64,000 bases of DNA from an uncultured Prevotellaceae bacterium (GTDB lineage: Bacteria; Bacteroidota; Bacteroidia; Bacteroidales; Bacteroidaceae). Positions 43,780-52,424 of the stretch are shown here, piece after piece; position 1 is the stretch's first letter, and every line of letters starts with the position of its first letter. The notes beneath the pieces were generated by a model. It saw only the letters and a program-made list of their open reading frames with translations. It was not told where the DNA came from and made no database searches. The stretch is taken from NCBI GenBank assembly GCA_900315565.1, contig OMZS01000010.1, forward strand, positions 32,091 to 96,090, given 5' to 3'. The translations under genes and the position numbers were made by a program.

Positions 43780-46248
43780 TTACTTGATTTTTACAATCAT
43801 GCCTCCTACTTTCAGCACATAAGCTTGTGAACCGCTGGGAAGTCTGAAACTGATGTCGCCGCCGTTGGCTGTCTGCTGGCCGACAAGCACACCTTGCAGA
43901 TTATAGAGGCTTACTCGCTGCCCTTTGCCGATGCCGCTCAGCAACAACTGATTGCCGCTCGTACGCCAACTCAACTTTGTACGCTCAGAAATGTTGTCGA
44001 TGCCGTTGGCATTGCCAAAAATGGCGTTAATGCTCAGGGTTTGGCAGTTGGGCATTTTCATTTTTAGTGTTTCGCCATCGGATGTAGATTGCAAGGTGCT
44101 GCCGTTGGCATTCACTTGCACGATTTTCCATCCCGTAACGGCTTTCCCTTCGGGGGCAGTGGCAGAAAGAACGATTTCGTGGTCAGGATAGAACTTTCCA
44201 TCGTATATGCCACTCGACAGCTGTACACCGTTAAGCTCCAGTTGGGTTTCACTCTGTTCCTGCCCAGTGAGGCTTTTGTTGATTTTCAGTTCAACAGGCT
44301 GCACCTTGTTGTAGTAGTAGTCCGAGAGGTGGCGCATAAAGATGTCGGTGCGCTTGCTGAGCCAATTGTTGATTTTATTTACCTCTTCGTTGTAATTGGG
44401 CCACCATCTGTTGATGAGCTCGCGGTGGTAGGGATATTCCGTGCGAATCATTTCGTACATGGGATCCCATACCTCGTGAGTGCCTTTGTAGTTCATGAAA
44501 TCACCCATATAGATGACGCCACGGTCGAGAAATTCGCGTTTGAAATCGTTGTCCTCCATGAGTCGGCGGAAGAGCCGCGTGTGATCCCAGTCGTTGGCCC
44601 AGGCGTTGGCGGGGTCGTAGTTGTGATCATTAATCCATTGTATAGTATTGTAGTTCACGTCGCGGTCATACAGACCAAGTCCGAAGTCAGTGTCCTTGGC
44701 AATCCAGCGCCAGCGTCCGCTATCCGTACGTGGGCGCCACATGACGATGTTATTGCCGGGGAAATCGAGGTTGCAATAATAAAGGTTCATCAGCATCAGG
44801 TTGATAAACTCATAGCAGTCCATCCATTTCTCGTATTCGGCCATGGTATGTCCATGCTCAGTGTAGAAAGCCTTGAATCTGTTGTAGTTGTCCCAGTCGC
44901 CCTCTTTCAGGTCCCACCAGTTCTCAATCATGTCGAGATCCTCAAGACCGTCGTAGTTGGTGTAGATGTTGTCCTCGTTGCTTCGCTCACGAATATTCAG
45001 CATGCCTGTGTATTCGCCGTTGATGTAGATGATGGCTGGCCGCCACGCCTGCCAGTCGAGATCAACATGAGAAGCCATGGTGCGCTGTATGACGGCATCA
45101 CGCATGTAGAGGTAATCGAAGTCGTTGCCCGAGTTGCGCAGCACAACCGACTTAAAGTCAGTAACACCCGGCCGCTGGTCGGGGAAGAACTCGTACTTCA
45201 GGCGTTTTTCGCCGAAACGTTTGTTGGCATACACGGCGAGTGACTTGCGCATATTGGTGCGCGTGGCTCCACCCTGGATGCGAGTCTCGCAGAGTTGGTT
45301 GAGCTGGCTTTTCTGGTCGGCACCTTCGAAATACTCGAAGTTGATGGGCCGCCGCCAATCGAACTCAAAATTCTTTTTGCCGCTCTGGTAGCTTCCTTCC
45401 ACGTAGATTCCTATCTTTGTGTCGTACAGATATTTGTTGTCGGTGACGATAGAGATAACAGGCAGTGTGAGCGGCCTGCTTGTGGGGAAGTAAATATAGG
45501 AGTGAGTGGTGGACCGTGGCGAGAGATAGCCGCTGCAGAAAAGCTTAGCGCGCACGGTGGTGGTGCGGCTGATGGTGATGGGCGACTGGTATTGTGCGCT
45601 CTCTTCGGTAGGCTCTGAGCCGTTGGTAGTATAGCGGATGACAGTACCTTCGGGTGTGCCTTCGGGAAGCGAGAGCGTGAGCGAGATGCTACCTGATGAG
45701 GTCATCACTCGCCCCTTCTCACTGAACTCAGGCTCACCGAGAATTTCCTTTTCCTTACATATTATGCCGCAGTTGGTCTTGCCAGGTGTGGGCGTTTCCT
45801 GATAGCCCCAGTCGTTGGCTCCGTCGGTTTTGCGTCCATAGGCAATGTTGGGTGCGGGCTGCTTTTTCAGTCCTGTCACCTTGTCAACCACCTCTGTATT
45901 TTTGAACAACCATACTTCCATGCCCTTGCCCGACTCTAAGCGAAAAGGAGTATGCATACCGCTGGCCTCTTTGTCGCAGTAAACAAGAATCATTTGTTTG
46001 GGTCCCACCATTTTGTCGGGCAATTGCCAAGCGTCGCCGGCATTGTCGGTCTCGCCCAGTTTGTAGTCTTTCAGGTTGACTGCCGCGTCACTAGTGTTAT
46101 ATAGTTCCACCCAAGAGTCGGGAAACTCATTCAGGTCGTCCATCACGCAGTCGATGTTCGACTGCATGAGCTCGTTGATGACCAATTGTCCATGAGCCAT
46201 AAGAGCCGAAGCTACTAACAGAAAGAAAGTTGAAAAAAATCTTGTCAT
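43780..46248 (-). CDS. CotH-kinase family secreted protein, copy 2
   Basis: With the start at MTRFFSTFFLLVASALMAHG the protein has 822 residues and a clear signal peptide (cleavage at AHGQ). Domains mirror copy 1: lamin-tail domain starting LVINELMQSNIDC, chitobiase-like sandwich (IRYTTNGSEPTEESAQ), CotH region with LNIRERSNEDNIYTNYDG and AKDTDFGLGLYD, and a C-terminal tail ending AYVLKVGGMIVKIK that resembles a type IX secretion sorting domain. Similarity to copy 1 is high throughout, with the same phrases in the same order, so they are paralogues in inverted orientation about 16 kb apart. A frame extension upstream lies over AT-rich promoter-like sequence (-7-like box 46284-46291) and was excluded. 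Confidence 0.88.
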   Translation of the reverse strand: MTRFFSTFFLLVASALMAHGQLVINELMQSNIDCVMDDLNEFPDSWVELYNTSDAAVNLKDYKLGETDNAGDAWQLPDKMVGPKQMILVYCDKEASGMHTPFRLESGKGMEVWLFKNTEVVDKVTGLKKQPAPNIAYGRKTDGANDWGYQETPTPGKTNCGIICKEKEILGEPEFSEKGRVMTSSGSISLTLSLPEGTPEGTVIRYTTNGSEPTEESAQYQSPITISRTTTVRAKLFCSGYLSPRSTTHSYIYFPTSRPLTLPVISIVTDNKYLYDTKIGIYVEGSYQSGKKNFEFDWRRPINFEYFEGADQKSQLNQLCETRIQGGATRTNMRKSLAVYANKRFGEKRLKYEFFPDQRPGVTDFKSVVLRNSGNDFDYLYMRDAVIQRTMASHVDLDWQAWRPAIIYINGEYTGMLNIRERSNEDNIYTNYDGLEDLDMIENWWDLKEGDWDNYNRFKAFYTEHGHTMAEYEKWMDCYEFINLMLMNLYYCNLDFPGNNIVMWRPRTDSGRWRWIAKDTDFGLGLYDRDVNYNTIQWINDHNYDPANAWANDWDHTRLFRRLMEDNDFKREFLDRGVIYMGDFMNYKGTHEVWDPMYEMIRTEYPYHRELINRWWPNYNEEVNKINNWLSKRTDIFMRHLSDYYYNKVQPVELKINKSLTGQEQSETQLELNGVQLSSGIYDGKFYPDHEIVLSATAPEGKAVTGWKIVQVNANGSTLQSTSDGETLKMKMPNCQTLSINAIFGNANGIDNISERTKLSWRTSGNQLLLSGIGKGQRVSLYNLQGVLVGQQTANGGDISFRLPSGSQAYVLKVGGMIVKIK

Positions 46249-46369
46249 AAACGTAAGATGATTTAGGAAAGTAATATTTGATGCAAAATTACGAATAAAA
46301 AAACAAATAACCAATATCTTTCAATAAAAAAGCAAGACATTGAAGAGAAAGTGAACCGGTAGATGGTTT

Positions 46370-47413
46370 TTAACGCACAACGATGGTTCTGAACCAGTCG
46401 CGAAGGAGGCGCTTGTAGTGGTTTTGCGAGTCAGCCATGAACAGAATAACCTGACTGCCATCTATAAGCCTCGGGCCGAGGCACATGGCCTCGTAGTTAG
46501 CAAACGAACGGCGAGTGAGGTTCAGGCGAGTCTGCCATCGGCAAAGAAGGCGCTTTTGTGTAATGGATACTTTCTGCTCGCGATTGTTGGCGTGAAGATG
46601 ATTCCCTAACTCATCCTGCTCGTCGTTGAGGGAATAATTTGGGTGACAAAGATAGAGTCTGTTGATGACCCTAGCGCCAATTTTCTTTTTGGGAACATAC
46701 AGCTCGCGCTCCAGAACCAGCAGACTGTCGGCACCGATGGCCAGGAGTTCGCTGATGCCATTGATATGAGAACGTCCACGCTTGCTGATTTCGGGTGCGT
46801 CGGTCTGGTAAAGAAGCTGTTTGCAGGGTGTAAGCTGTTCGTCGAACTGCTGAAAACGGTGTATGCACGTGCTGTCTGCAGGCAGCGGCAGTTCGGTGGT
46901 CGTCCAGAAACAATGGTTAGCGGCATCGTAGGTAAGCGACTCAAGACCCCCATTGCGGTGGGCTGTAGCAAACGCCTGAGGCATAGAGAACCTTCTGCCC
47001 GTGCGTTGCCCGTCGAGAGTGTATTCGAGAACCTGCTTGTCGCGTTCGCCGCTGATGTAGATTCGCTGGTTTTCGGGAACAAAGGTTATACCCTCGGCAT
47101 CACGGTTGGAAATGTTATCCCCGGCAGATGGAAGGTTTTGACCTTGAAAATCCAGACGACGTGCATTGGTAATGCGTCCGCTGACAGAGTCGATGTCGAT
47201 GGCAAAGAGATAGAATCCATCTTTGGGCGATTTGTCGTCAACCACGGCATAAAGGTTGTCACGAATGTGGGCAAAGCCACTATAGTTAGCGGGGGGAACC
47301 GTACGCTTGAATCTTTGTTGCCGGTTTATCTTGACCACATCCCACTCTAAATTCTGAGCATGAGCCGTGGTAAAAATAGACATCAGCATTAATATTGAAA
47401 AAAACGTTCTCAT
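46370..47413 (-). CDS. esterase-like activity of phytase family protein, secreted
   Basis: A 347-residue protein with a signal peptide (cleavage near AHAQ, residue 20). The mature part looks like a beta-propeller of the phytase-like esterase family: NYSGFAHIRDNLYAVVDDK near the start, SNRDAEGITFVPENQRIYISGERD in the middle, and NGGLESLTYD and NYEAMCLGPRL further on. Members are secreted hydrolases or binding proteins of unclear substrate. It overlaps the PPTase gene by 4 nt (ATGA) and is the last gene of the ssb-gldE-PPTase operon. Confidence 0.85.
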   Translation of the reverse strand: MRTFFSILMLMSIFTTAHAQNLEWDVVKINRQQRFKRTVPPANYSGFAHIRDNLYAVVDDKSPKDGFYLFAIDIDSVSGRITNARRLDFQGQNLPSAGDNISNRDAEGITFVPENQRIYISGERDKQVLEYTLDGQRTGRRFSMPQAFATAHRNGGLESLTYDAANHCFWTTTELPLPADSTCIHRFQQFDEQLTPCKQLLYQTDAPEISKRGRSHINGISELLAIGADSLLVLERELYVPKKKIGARVINRLYLCHPNYSLNDEQDELGNHLHANNREQKVSITQKRLLCRWQTRLNLTRRSFANYEAMCLGPRLIDGSQVILFMADSQNHYKRLLRDWFRTIVVR

Positions 47414-48018
47414 GGCATTTCCTCGTAAGCATAGGTGAGCACATAGGCTGGTTCGGAACGGAAGAGCACTTTCAAACTGACACCCCGCTTCAGGTTTTCA
47501 ACACGCAGATAGTTGCCGTGATTTGTTACACGCATGTCGAAAAACTGCAAATTCTCAGCTGAATAATATTTGTAGGCCGTCTCCTTGGCGCTCCAGTTGA
47601 GCAGTTTGTCAGTAAGCGTAGGTGCTTCCTCGTCGGGACGTATGTATTTGTGTGCAACGTTCTCCACGCGGTTGCTGACATACTCTATATCAACTGCTAC
47701 AGTCTGCCGTTCGGACAGTATCACGGCGGCATAGCCACGCGTGTGGCTGATGCTCAGTTGCCATCCGTTGCTCAAAACGGGGCGTCCGCTGGGCTCATGC
47801 GTGAGAACGGCTTGCTGACGGGCTGGAAGCATGTTTCTAAGCAAAGCCCGGACACAGAGGAACTCTAGTTTACGCCCATCGTGCCTGTAGCTACGGTTCA
47901 GCTCTTGCTCGTATGGACGCAGATAGGCATATTGTTCGTAGAGTTGTTCGGGGGTCTCGACCATCTGCCACAGCCCCAAAAGAACATCAGACGTCAGATG
48001 CTGAATGGAAATAATCAT
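47410..48018 (-). CDS. 4'-phosphopantetheinyl transferase superfamily protein
   Basis: A 202-residue Sfp/AcpT-type enzyme that would load phosphopantetheine from CoA onto an acyl or peptidyl carrier protein. Motifs: SGRPVLSNGWQLSISHTRGY (about residues 91-110, with the substrate-binding Ser-His), VAVDIEYVSNRVE (Mg-binding Asp and Glu) and LNWSAKETAYKY (W-x-x-KE-x-x-x-K). The N-terminus is the less conserved half-domain. It overlaps genes on both sides by 4 nt, so translation should be coupled to gldE and the esterase gene. The carrier-protein partner is not in this window. Confidence 0.88.
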   Translation of the reverse strand: MIISIQHLTSDVLLGLWQMVETPEQLYEQYAYLRPYEQELNRSYRHDGRKLEFLCVRALLRNMLPARQQAVLTHEPSGRPVLSNGWQLSISHTRGYAAVILSERQTVAVDIEYVSNRVENVAHKYIRPDEEAPTLTDKLLNWSAKETAYKYYSAENLQFFDMRVTNHGNYLRVENLKRGVSLKVLFRSEPAYVLTYAYEEMP

Positions 48019-49349
48019 TTCTTTTCGGTATCTGGCTTTTCGTTGACAATTACCTTGACACGCGAAATGCGGCGCTCCTCCAACTGCAGTATCTCGAAGG
48101 TGTAGTTTTTGAAATCTATACGCTCGTGAATGCCCGGGAAGTCGCCCTTCAGTTCGAGCAGCAGTCCGGCAAGCGAGTCGGCATCGCCCTCCACTTCGGC
48201 AAACTCATCATCGTCAATCTGCAAAATCCTGCAGAAATCGCTAAGCAGGGTTTTGCCCTCAAAAACGTAGGTGTTGTAGTTGAGTTTCGAGTAGTTTTTC
48301 TCGTCCTCGTCATATTCGTCGTTAATCTCACCCACAATTTCTTCGAGAATATCCTCCAATGTAACGATGCCGCTGGTGCCGCCAAACTCATCGACAACAA
48401 TGGCGATATGAACTTTGTTTTTCTGAAACTCGCGCAACAGATCGTCGATTTTCTTGGTCTCGGGCACGAAATAAGGAGGACGTATCAGACTCTGCCAACG
48501 GAAGGAGGCCGGTTTGCCCAAATGCGGCAGCAGGTCTTTGATATAGAGCACGCCCCGAATGTTGTCGGTGTTGTCCTGATATACAGGTATGCGGCTGTAG
48601 TTGTTCTCAACTATGCACTTCAGCACATCGTCGAACGAGCTTTTGATTTCCAAATCCACCACATCCTGACGGCTGGTCATCACCTCCTTGGCCGTTTCGT
48701 CGCCAAAACGGATGATGCCCTGCAACATGCTTTCCTCTTCCTTGATATCCTCCTTGTCGGTGAGTTCGAGCGCCTGCTCCAAGTCGTCAACACTGAGCAC
48801 GTGGCTCTCCTTCTGCACCACTTTCTCGGCCAACAAGCCACTGCGCATCAGAATGCTTTCGAGCGGCCAAAACAACTTGCGCATAAACAGCACACCACCC
48901 ACACAACGACGGCAGAAACGCAACGGATTCTGACGGCTGTAGATTTTGGGCATGATTTCGCCATAAAGCAAGAGCAGGAAAGTGAGCAGCACCGTGATGC
49001 AAACAAACTGCAGCCAATAAGCATGGCCGAAATTCACCAGGCGGCTGAACACGAAATTGCAGAGCATGATGATGGTGACATTGACAAAATTGTTGGCAAT
49101 AAGAATGGTGGCCAATGTCCGCTCGCTGTCTGCGCGCAACATCTGAATGTTTCGGTCGGCGGAGCTTTTCTCTGGGTCGAGCTCGTTGAGGTCGGTAGGC
49201 GAAAGACTGAAAAAGGCAATCTCGGAACCACTCGCAAACCCCGACAGAATAAGCAACAAAGCAGCCAGCACGGCTGCTAAAATAACGCTTGCCGTAGGCT
49301 GCATCAAGTGCACCTCGGCCAGAGTTTCGGTAAGTGATGCTAAATCCAT
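48015..49349 (-). CDS. gldE: GldE-type CNNM/CBS-domain membrane protein
   Basis: With the start at MDLASLTETLAEV the protein has 444 residues. It has three to four N-terminal membrane helices (CNNM/DUF21 domain) with the conserved SGFASGSEIAFFSLSPTDL, a CBS pair (MTSRQDVVDLEI to GVLYIKDLLPHL, then FQKNKVHIAIVVDEFGGTSGIVTLEDILEEIVGEI) and a C-terminal CorC/HlyC domain. In Bacteroidota this protein is named GldE after gliding-motility neighbours; CNNM/CorC proteins are linked to divalent-cation export. An alternative ATG at 49376-49374 overlaps the ssb stop and would add nine residues; both are plausible. Confidence 0.88.
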   Translation of the reverse strand: MDLASLTETLAEVHLMQPTASVILAAVLAALLLILSGFASGSEIAFFSLSPTDLNELDPEKSSADRNIQMLRADSERTLATILIANNFVNVTIIMLCNFVFSRLVNFGHAYWLQFVCITVLLTFLLLLYGEIMPKIYSRQNPLRFCRRCVGGVLFMRKLFWPLESILMRSGLLAEKVVQKESHVLSVDDLEQALELTDKEDIKEEESMLQGIIRFGDETAKEVMTSRQDVVDLEIKSSFDDVLKCIVENNYSRIPVYQDNTDNIRGVLYIKDLLPHLGKPASFRWQSLIRPPYFVPETKKIDDLLREFQKNKVHIAIVVDEFGGTSGIVTLEDILEEIVGEINDEYDEDEKNYSKLNYNTYVFEGKTLLSDFCRILQIDDDEFAEVEGDADSLAGLLLELKGDFPGIHERIDFKNYTFEILQLEERRISRVKVIVNEKPDTEKK

Positions 49350-49368
49350 ATTATATACCAGAAGCAGC

Positions 49369-49761
49369 TTAGCCATTGTTGCCAGTCGGATGGGCTGAAG
49401 GCTCTGAGGCCACTCCATCGCCGGTATTCATGGGTTTAGGCGAAAGCAACTCCATGTTTTCGACGTCAATTTCGGTGTAATACTTTCTCTGTCCTTTCTG
49501 GTCGTCGTAACTGCGATAGCGTATGCGCCCTTCTACGTAGATTTTGTCACCCTTGTGTACGTAACGTTCAACGGTTTTTGCCAGTCCACGGCTGAAAAGC
49601 AGATTGTGCCAGTCGGTGCGGTCGGGCACCTGAGTGCCATTTTGCAACACATAGCCACGCTCCGTGGTGGCCAGCCGCACGCGTGCTATGGCCTGGTCGG
49701 CCTCAAAATAGCGCACCTCGGGTTCTTGGCCTACGTTGCCTATGAGCATCACTTTGTTCAT
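49369..49761 (-). CDS. ssb: single-stranded DNA-binding protein
   Basis: A 130-residue OB-fold protein: MNKVMLIGNVGQEPEVRYFE, ARVRLATTERGYV, DWHNLLFSRGLAKTVERYVHKGDKIYVEGRI, all typical SSB segments. The C-terminal tail is short and ends PTGNNG, without the usual acidic tip DDDIPF, which is common in the non-primary SSBs of Bacteroidales. It is the first gene of the run ssb-gldE-PPTase-esterase, an order I recall from Bacteroides (there preceded by mutY, which is not seen here). Confidence 0.93.
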   Translation of the reverse strand: MNKVMLIGNVGQEPEVRYFEADQAIARVRLATTERGYVLQNGTQVPDRTDWHNLLFSRGLAKTVERYVHKGDKIYVEGRIRYRSYDDQKGQRKYYTEIDVENMELLSPKPMNTGDGVASEPSAHPTGNNG

Positions 49762-49831
49762 TGACGAATAACAGACTTTTAGTTGGATGTATTACGATGA
49801 AAGGTTGTAGAGAAAGAGAGCAGAACAGCAC

Positions 49832-50377
49832 TTATTTGCACAGTCCGAGAAACTTGAACTTGAAATTCTTGCCCTTAGCCGACGGGAACTGGCTGCGGCT
49901 GTCAACACGCCCACGCAGATGCTCCACAATGCGGTTGTAGCAGTCGAGTCCGGAGGCAGCCTTCACCTGTGCCACGAAATGCGTGTCGCGATATTCATGC
50001 TTGCCTGTTGAGGGAATCATCACCACGCGCTTGAAATCGAGGGCACCCTCGTACCAGCCTTCGCGCTCCTGATTGAGACGCGACAAAGCGGGAGCCACCA
50101 TCTCGCGATGCTCGGCAGCAGCACCACCCGGACGCAGTGCTTTCTTCTGCTTAAAGTCGTTCATGTTGGCAGCCTCGGTCTTGATAACAATAAAATAAAC
50201 GCGGGGGCGCACCTTGTAGCGTTTGGGATAATAAACATCGCTCGCGGCATAGTCGCGAATATCGTCGGCCAAATCGTCGTTCATTCCTATTTCGGGAATG
50301 GAGGCAAGGAAATCAATAGCATCATCGACATTAGTGACTAATGTCTCTCTATCAAAATATCTTAAGTACAAATTCAT
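49832..50377 (-). CDS. conserved hypothetical protein of Bacteroidales type
   Basis: From the start MNLYLRYFDRETLVTNVDDA the protein has 181 residues, no signal peptide and no membrane helix. It is basic at the C-terminus (KGKNFKFKFLGLCK). I do not recognise a characterised family, though proteins of this kind appear in Prevotella genomes. It lies between ssb and the tRNA cluster, on the same strand as both. An 11-codon upstream extension covers A/T-rich spacer sequence and was not used. Function cannot be given. Confidence 0.7.
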   Translation of the reverse strand: MNLYLRYFDRETLVTNVDDAIDFLASIPEIGMNDDLADDIRDYAASDVYYPKRYKVRPRVYFIVIKTEAANMNDFKQKKALRPGGAAAEHREMVAPALSRLNQEREGWYEGALDFKRVVMIPSTGKHEYRDTHFVAQVKAASGLDCYNRIVEHLRGRVDSRSQFPSAKGKNFKFKFLGLCK

Positions 50378-50418
50378 TGAGATGTATTTTTCTATTCGTA
50401 AATAAAACAAAAAAATGA

Positions 50419-50490
50419 GCGGAAAACGGGACTCGGACCCGCGACCCCAACCTTGGCAAGGTTGTGCTCTACCAACTGAGCTATTTCCGC
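50419..50490 (-). tRNA. tRNA-Gly (GCC), copy 2
   Basis: The minus strand reads GCGGAAATAGCTCAGTTGGT and folds as a 72-nt cloverleaf with anticodon loop TTGCCAA (anticodon GCC) and T-arm GGTCCGAGTCCC. The CCA end is not encoded. Sequence is identical to 50835-50906. Confidence 0.97.
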
Positions 50491-50575
50491 GTTCACTATA
50501 AGAAAAACTTCAGGCCAAGCATTTTCTTGACTCGCAATGCCGAGCTCAAACTCTTGTGCCGTCAACTCTTTTGTG

Positions 50576-50659
50576 TGAAGAGGAGGAGACTCGAACTCCC
50601 ACGTCGCAATTGACACTACCCCCTCAAAGTAGCGCGTCTACCAATTCCGCCACCTCTCC
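50576..50659 (-). tRNA. tRNA-Leu (GAG)
   Basis: An 84-nt class II tRNA with acceptor GGAGAGG/CCTCTTC, D-arm GCGGAATTGGTAGACGC, anticodon loop TTGAGGG (GAG) and a long variable arm. CCA is not encoded. Confidence 0.95.
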
Positions 50660-50681
50660 ATCACAAGCCATTCCGAAAGAA

Positions 50682-50766
50682 TGGTGCCCAGAACAGGACT
50701 CGAACCTGCACGCCTCGCGGCACACGCACCTGAAACGTGCGCGTCTACCAATTCCGCCACCTGGGC
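50682..50766 (-). tRNA. tRNA-Leu (CAG)
   Basis: A class II tRNA with acceptor GCCCAGG/TCTGGGC, anticodon stem CACGT/GCGTG, loop TTCAGGT (anticodon CAG) and long variable arm. The genomic sequence continues ACCA after the acceptor, so the CCA end is encoded, unlike in its three neighbours. Confidence 0.95.
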
Positions 50767-50834
50767 ATGTGCCTTTTTGGTTTACAAATTGACTGAGGAT
50801 ATCAGAACCAAAAAGTTGTTTCAGAATGTTTGGA

Positions 50835-50906
50835 GCGGAAAACGGGACTCGGACCCGCGACCCCAACCTTGGCAAGGTTGTGCTCTACCAACTGAGCTAT
50901 TTCCGC
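50835..50906 (-). tRNA. tRNA-Gly (GCC), copy 1
   Basis: Same 72-nt sequence as 50419-50490, anticodon GCC. It is the promoter-proximal member of the minus-strand tRNA cluster Gly-Leu(CAG)-Leu(GAG)-Gly. Confidence 0.97.
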
Positions 50907-50950
50907 TTGTTTTAACCCTTTTACAAGGTGCATTTCTCTAAACGCGGTTG

Positions 50951-50981
50951 CAAAGGTAATGCTTTTTTCTGAACCTGCAAA
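50951..50981 (-). promoter_or_regulatory. promoter of the tRNA cluster
   Basis: On the minus strand TACCTTTG (50958 down to 50951) and TTTG (50981 down to 50978) are separated by 19 nt, an excellent match to the Bacteroidota consensus, 45 nt before the first tRNA. Confidence 0.75.
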
Positions 50982-51065
50982 CTTTTTGATTGTTTTTTTC
51001 TGAAAAATTTTTCTTTTCACGCTTCTCCCGGTCCTCTTTGCTGCTCAGAATGCAATCGAAAAGCC

Positions 51066-52280
51066 TCAATCCATGCGGTTTTTGTAATCCTCGTAGCCAA
51101 ACTCGCGCAGAATTTCCATTTCACCGTCAGCATGCGCCAGCGCAATGCCAGGATGGGTGATGCCATTGAAGGTGCAGGTCTTCACGGTGGTGTAGTGAAT
51201 CATGTCTTCGAAAATGACATTCTCCCCCACTCTCAGCTCATGGTCGAAACGCCAGTAACCCATAAAGTCGCCGCTCAGACAACTGTTGCCACCCAGGCGA
51301 TAAAGGTGAGGAGTGGTTGAGGGAAGCAGAGCCGGAGCCATCTCGGGGGCGGCATCTGTGCCAACGCTTACGTTTGATAGCTCAACGGTTTCGGCACCAC
51401 GCACATCGGGCATGTAGGGCATTTCCAGACAGTCGGGCATGTGACAGGTGAAACTCACGTTGAGAATGGCCGTTCGGATGCCGCGGTCCTCAACAATGTC
51501 AACCACCTGTGCAACCAGCGGCCCCGTCTGCCAGGCAAAGGCACTGCCCGGCTCGAGAATGACTTTCAGATGGGGATAGCGCCGACGGAAATCGCGCATC
51601 ATGCCTACGAGCAGCTCTACATCGTAGTCGCGGCGCGTCATGAGGTGACCGCCGCCGAAGTTTATCCATTTGAGTTGCTGGAACCAACGCGAAAACTTTT
51701 GCTCAATATGTACCAGCGTGCGCTGAAACACGTCGGCACCGCTCTCACAGTGGCAGTGGCAATGGAAACCCTCGATGTCGGCGGGCAGCACGTCGGGCAA
51801 TTTGTCGGCCGTCACGCCGAAACGAGTGCCAGGGGCACAGGGATTGTAGAGCGCTGTGCCCACCTCCGAGTATTCGGGATTGACCCGCAGGCCAAGGCTC
51901 AGTGCCGCGTTCTGCTGTTTCACACGCTCATGGAAACGCTCATACTGGCTGAGCGAGTTGAAAGTGAGGTGGCTCGAGCAGCGGGCTATCTCGTCAATCT
52001 CGTAGTCGGTATAGGCCGGCGAATAGGTGTGGGCCTTGCTGCCAAACTCCTCGGCTGCCAAACGGGCCTCGCTGAGCGAACTGGCCGTTGTGCTGCTGAT
52101 GTACTCGCGGAAAATGGGGAAAGTCTTCCACAAGGCATAAGCCTTAAAAGCCAGGATAATCTCTACGCCGGCTCTTTGCGCCACGCTGCTGATGAGCCGC
52201 AAATTGTTACGCAGTCGCTGCTCTTCTAATATATAATAAGGTGTCGAAAGACCCTCGAAGGTGTTCAAATCTACTTTCAT
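51066..52280 (-). CDS. nspC: carboxynorspermidine decarboxylase
   Basis: A 404-residue PLP-dependent fold-III decarboxylase (alanine racemase/ornithine decarboxylase fold) that turns carboxy(nor)spermidine into (nor)spermidine. The PLP lysine is in ILAFKAYALWKTFP (about residues 42-55); conserved are FHCHCHCESGADVFQRT, NFGGGHLMTRRDYD, LEPGSAFAWQTGP and the late CLSGDFMGYW with the cross-subunit Cys/Asp. Bacteroidales use this route to make spermidine. No carboxyspermidine dehydrogenase gene adjoins. A -7-like TATCTTTG box is at 52330-52323 on the minus strand. Confidence 0.93.
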   Translation of the reverse strand: MKVDLNTFEGLSTPYYILEEQRLRNNLRLISSVAQRAGVEIILAFKAYALWKTFPIFREYISSTTASSLSEARLAAEEFGSKAHTYSPAYTDYEIDEIARCSSHLTFNSLSQYERFHERVKQQNAALSLGLRVNPEYSEVGTALYNPCAPGTRFGVTADKLPDVLPADIEGFHCHCHCESGADVFQRTLVHIEQKFSRWFQQLKWINFGGGHLMTRRDYDVELLVGMMRDFRRRYPHLKVILEPGSAFAWQTGPLVAQVVDIVEDRGIRTAILNVSFTCHMPDCLEMPYMPDVRGAETVELSNVSVGTDAAPEMAPALLPSTTPHLYRLGGNSCLSGDFMGYWRFDHELRVGENVIFEDMIHYTTVKTCTFNGITHPGIALAHADGEMEILREFGYEDYKNRMD

Positions 52281-52322
52281 CGTAAAGTGAGCTTTTTATG
52301 CCGTCAGACAACTATTACTGTG

Positions 52323-52330
52323 CAAAGATA
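52323..52330 (-). promoter_or_regulatory. -7-like promoter box for nspC
   Basis: The minus strand reads TATCTTTG, 42 nt before the nspC ATG; the -33 box is weak. Confidence 0.4.
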
Positions 52331-52393
52331 ATATAATCGGCAATACAACACGATTTTTTAAAGAGTTTTTTTTCGCATGTCATAGAAAATTCT

Positions 52394-52401
52394 TACTTTT
52401 G
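52394..52401 (+). promoter_or_regulatory. -7-like promoter box for the thiE-like gene
   Basis: TACTTTTG lies 23 nt before the ATG; a TTTC at about 52370-52373 is a near-match -33 element at 20-nt spacing. Confidence 0.5.
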
Positions 52402-52424
52402 CAATCGGAAAACAACAACCGACG

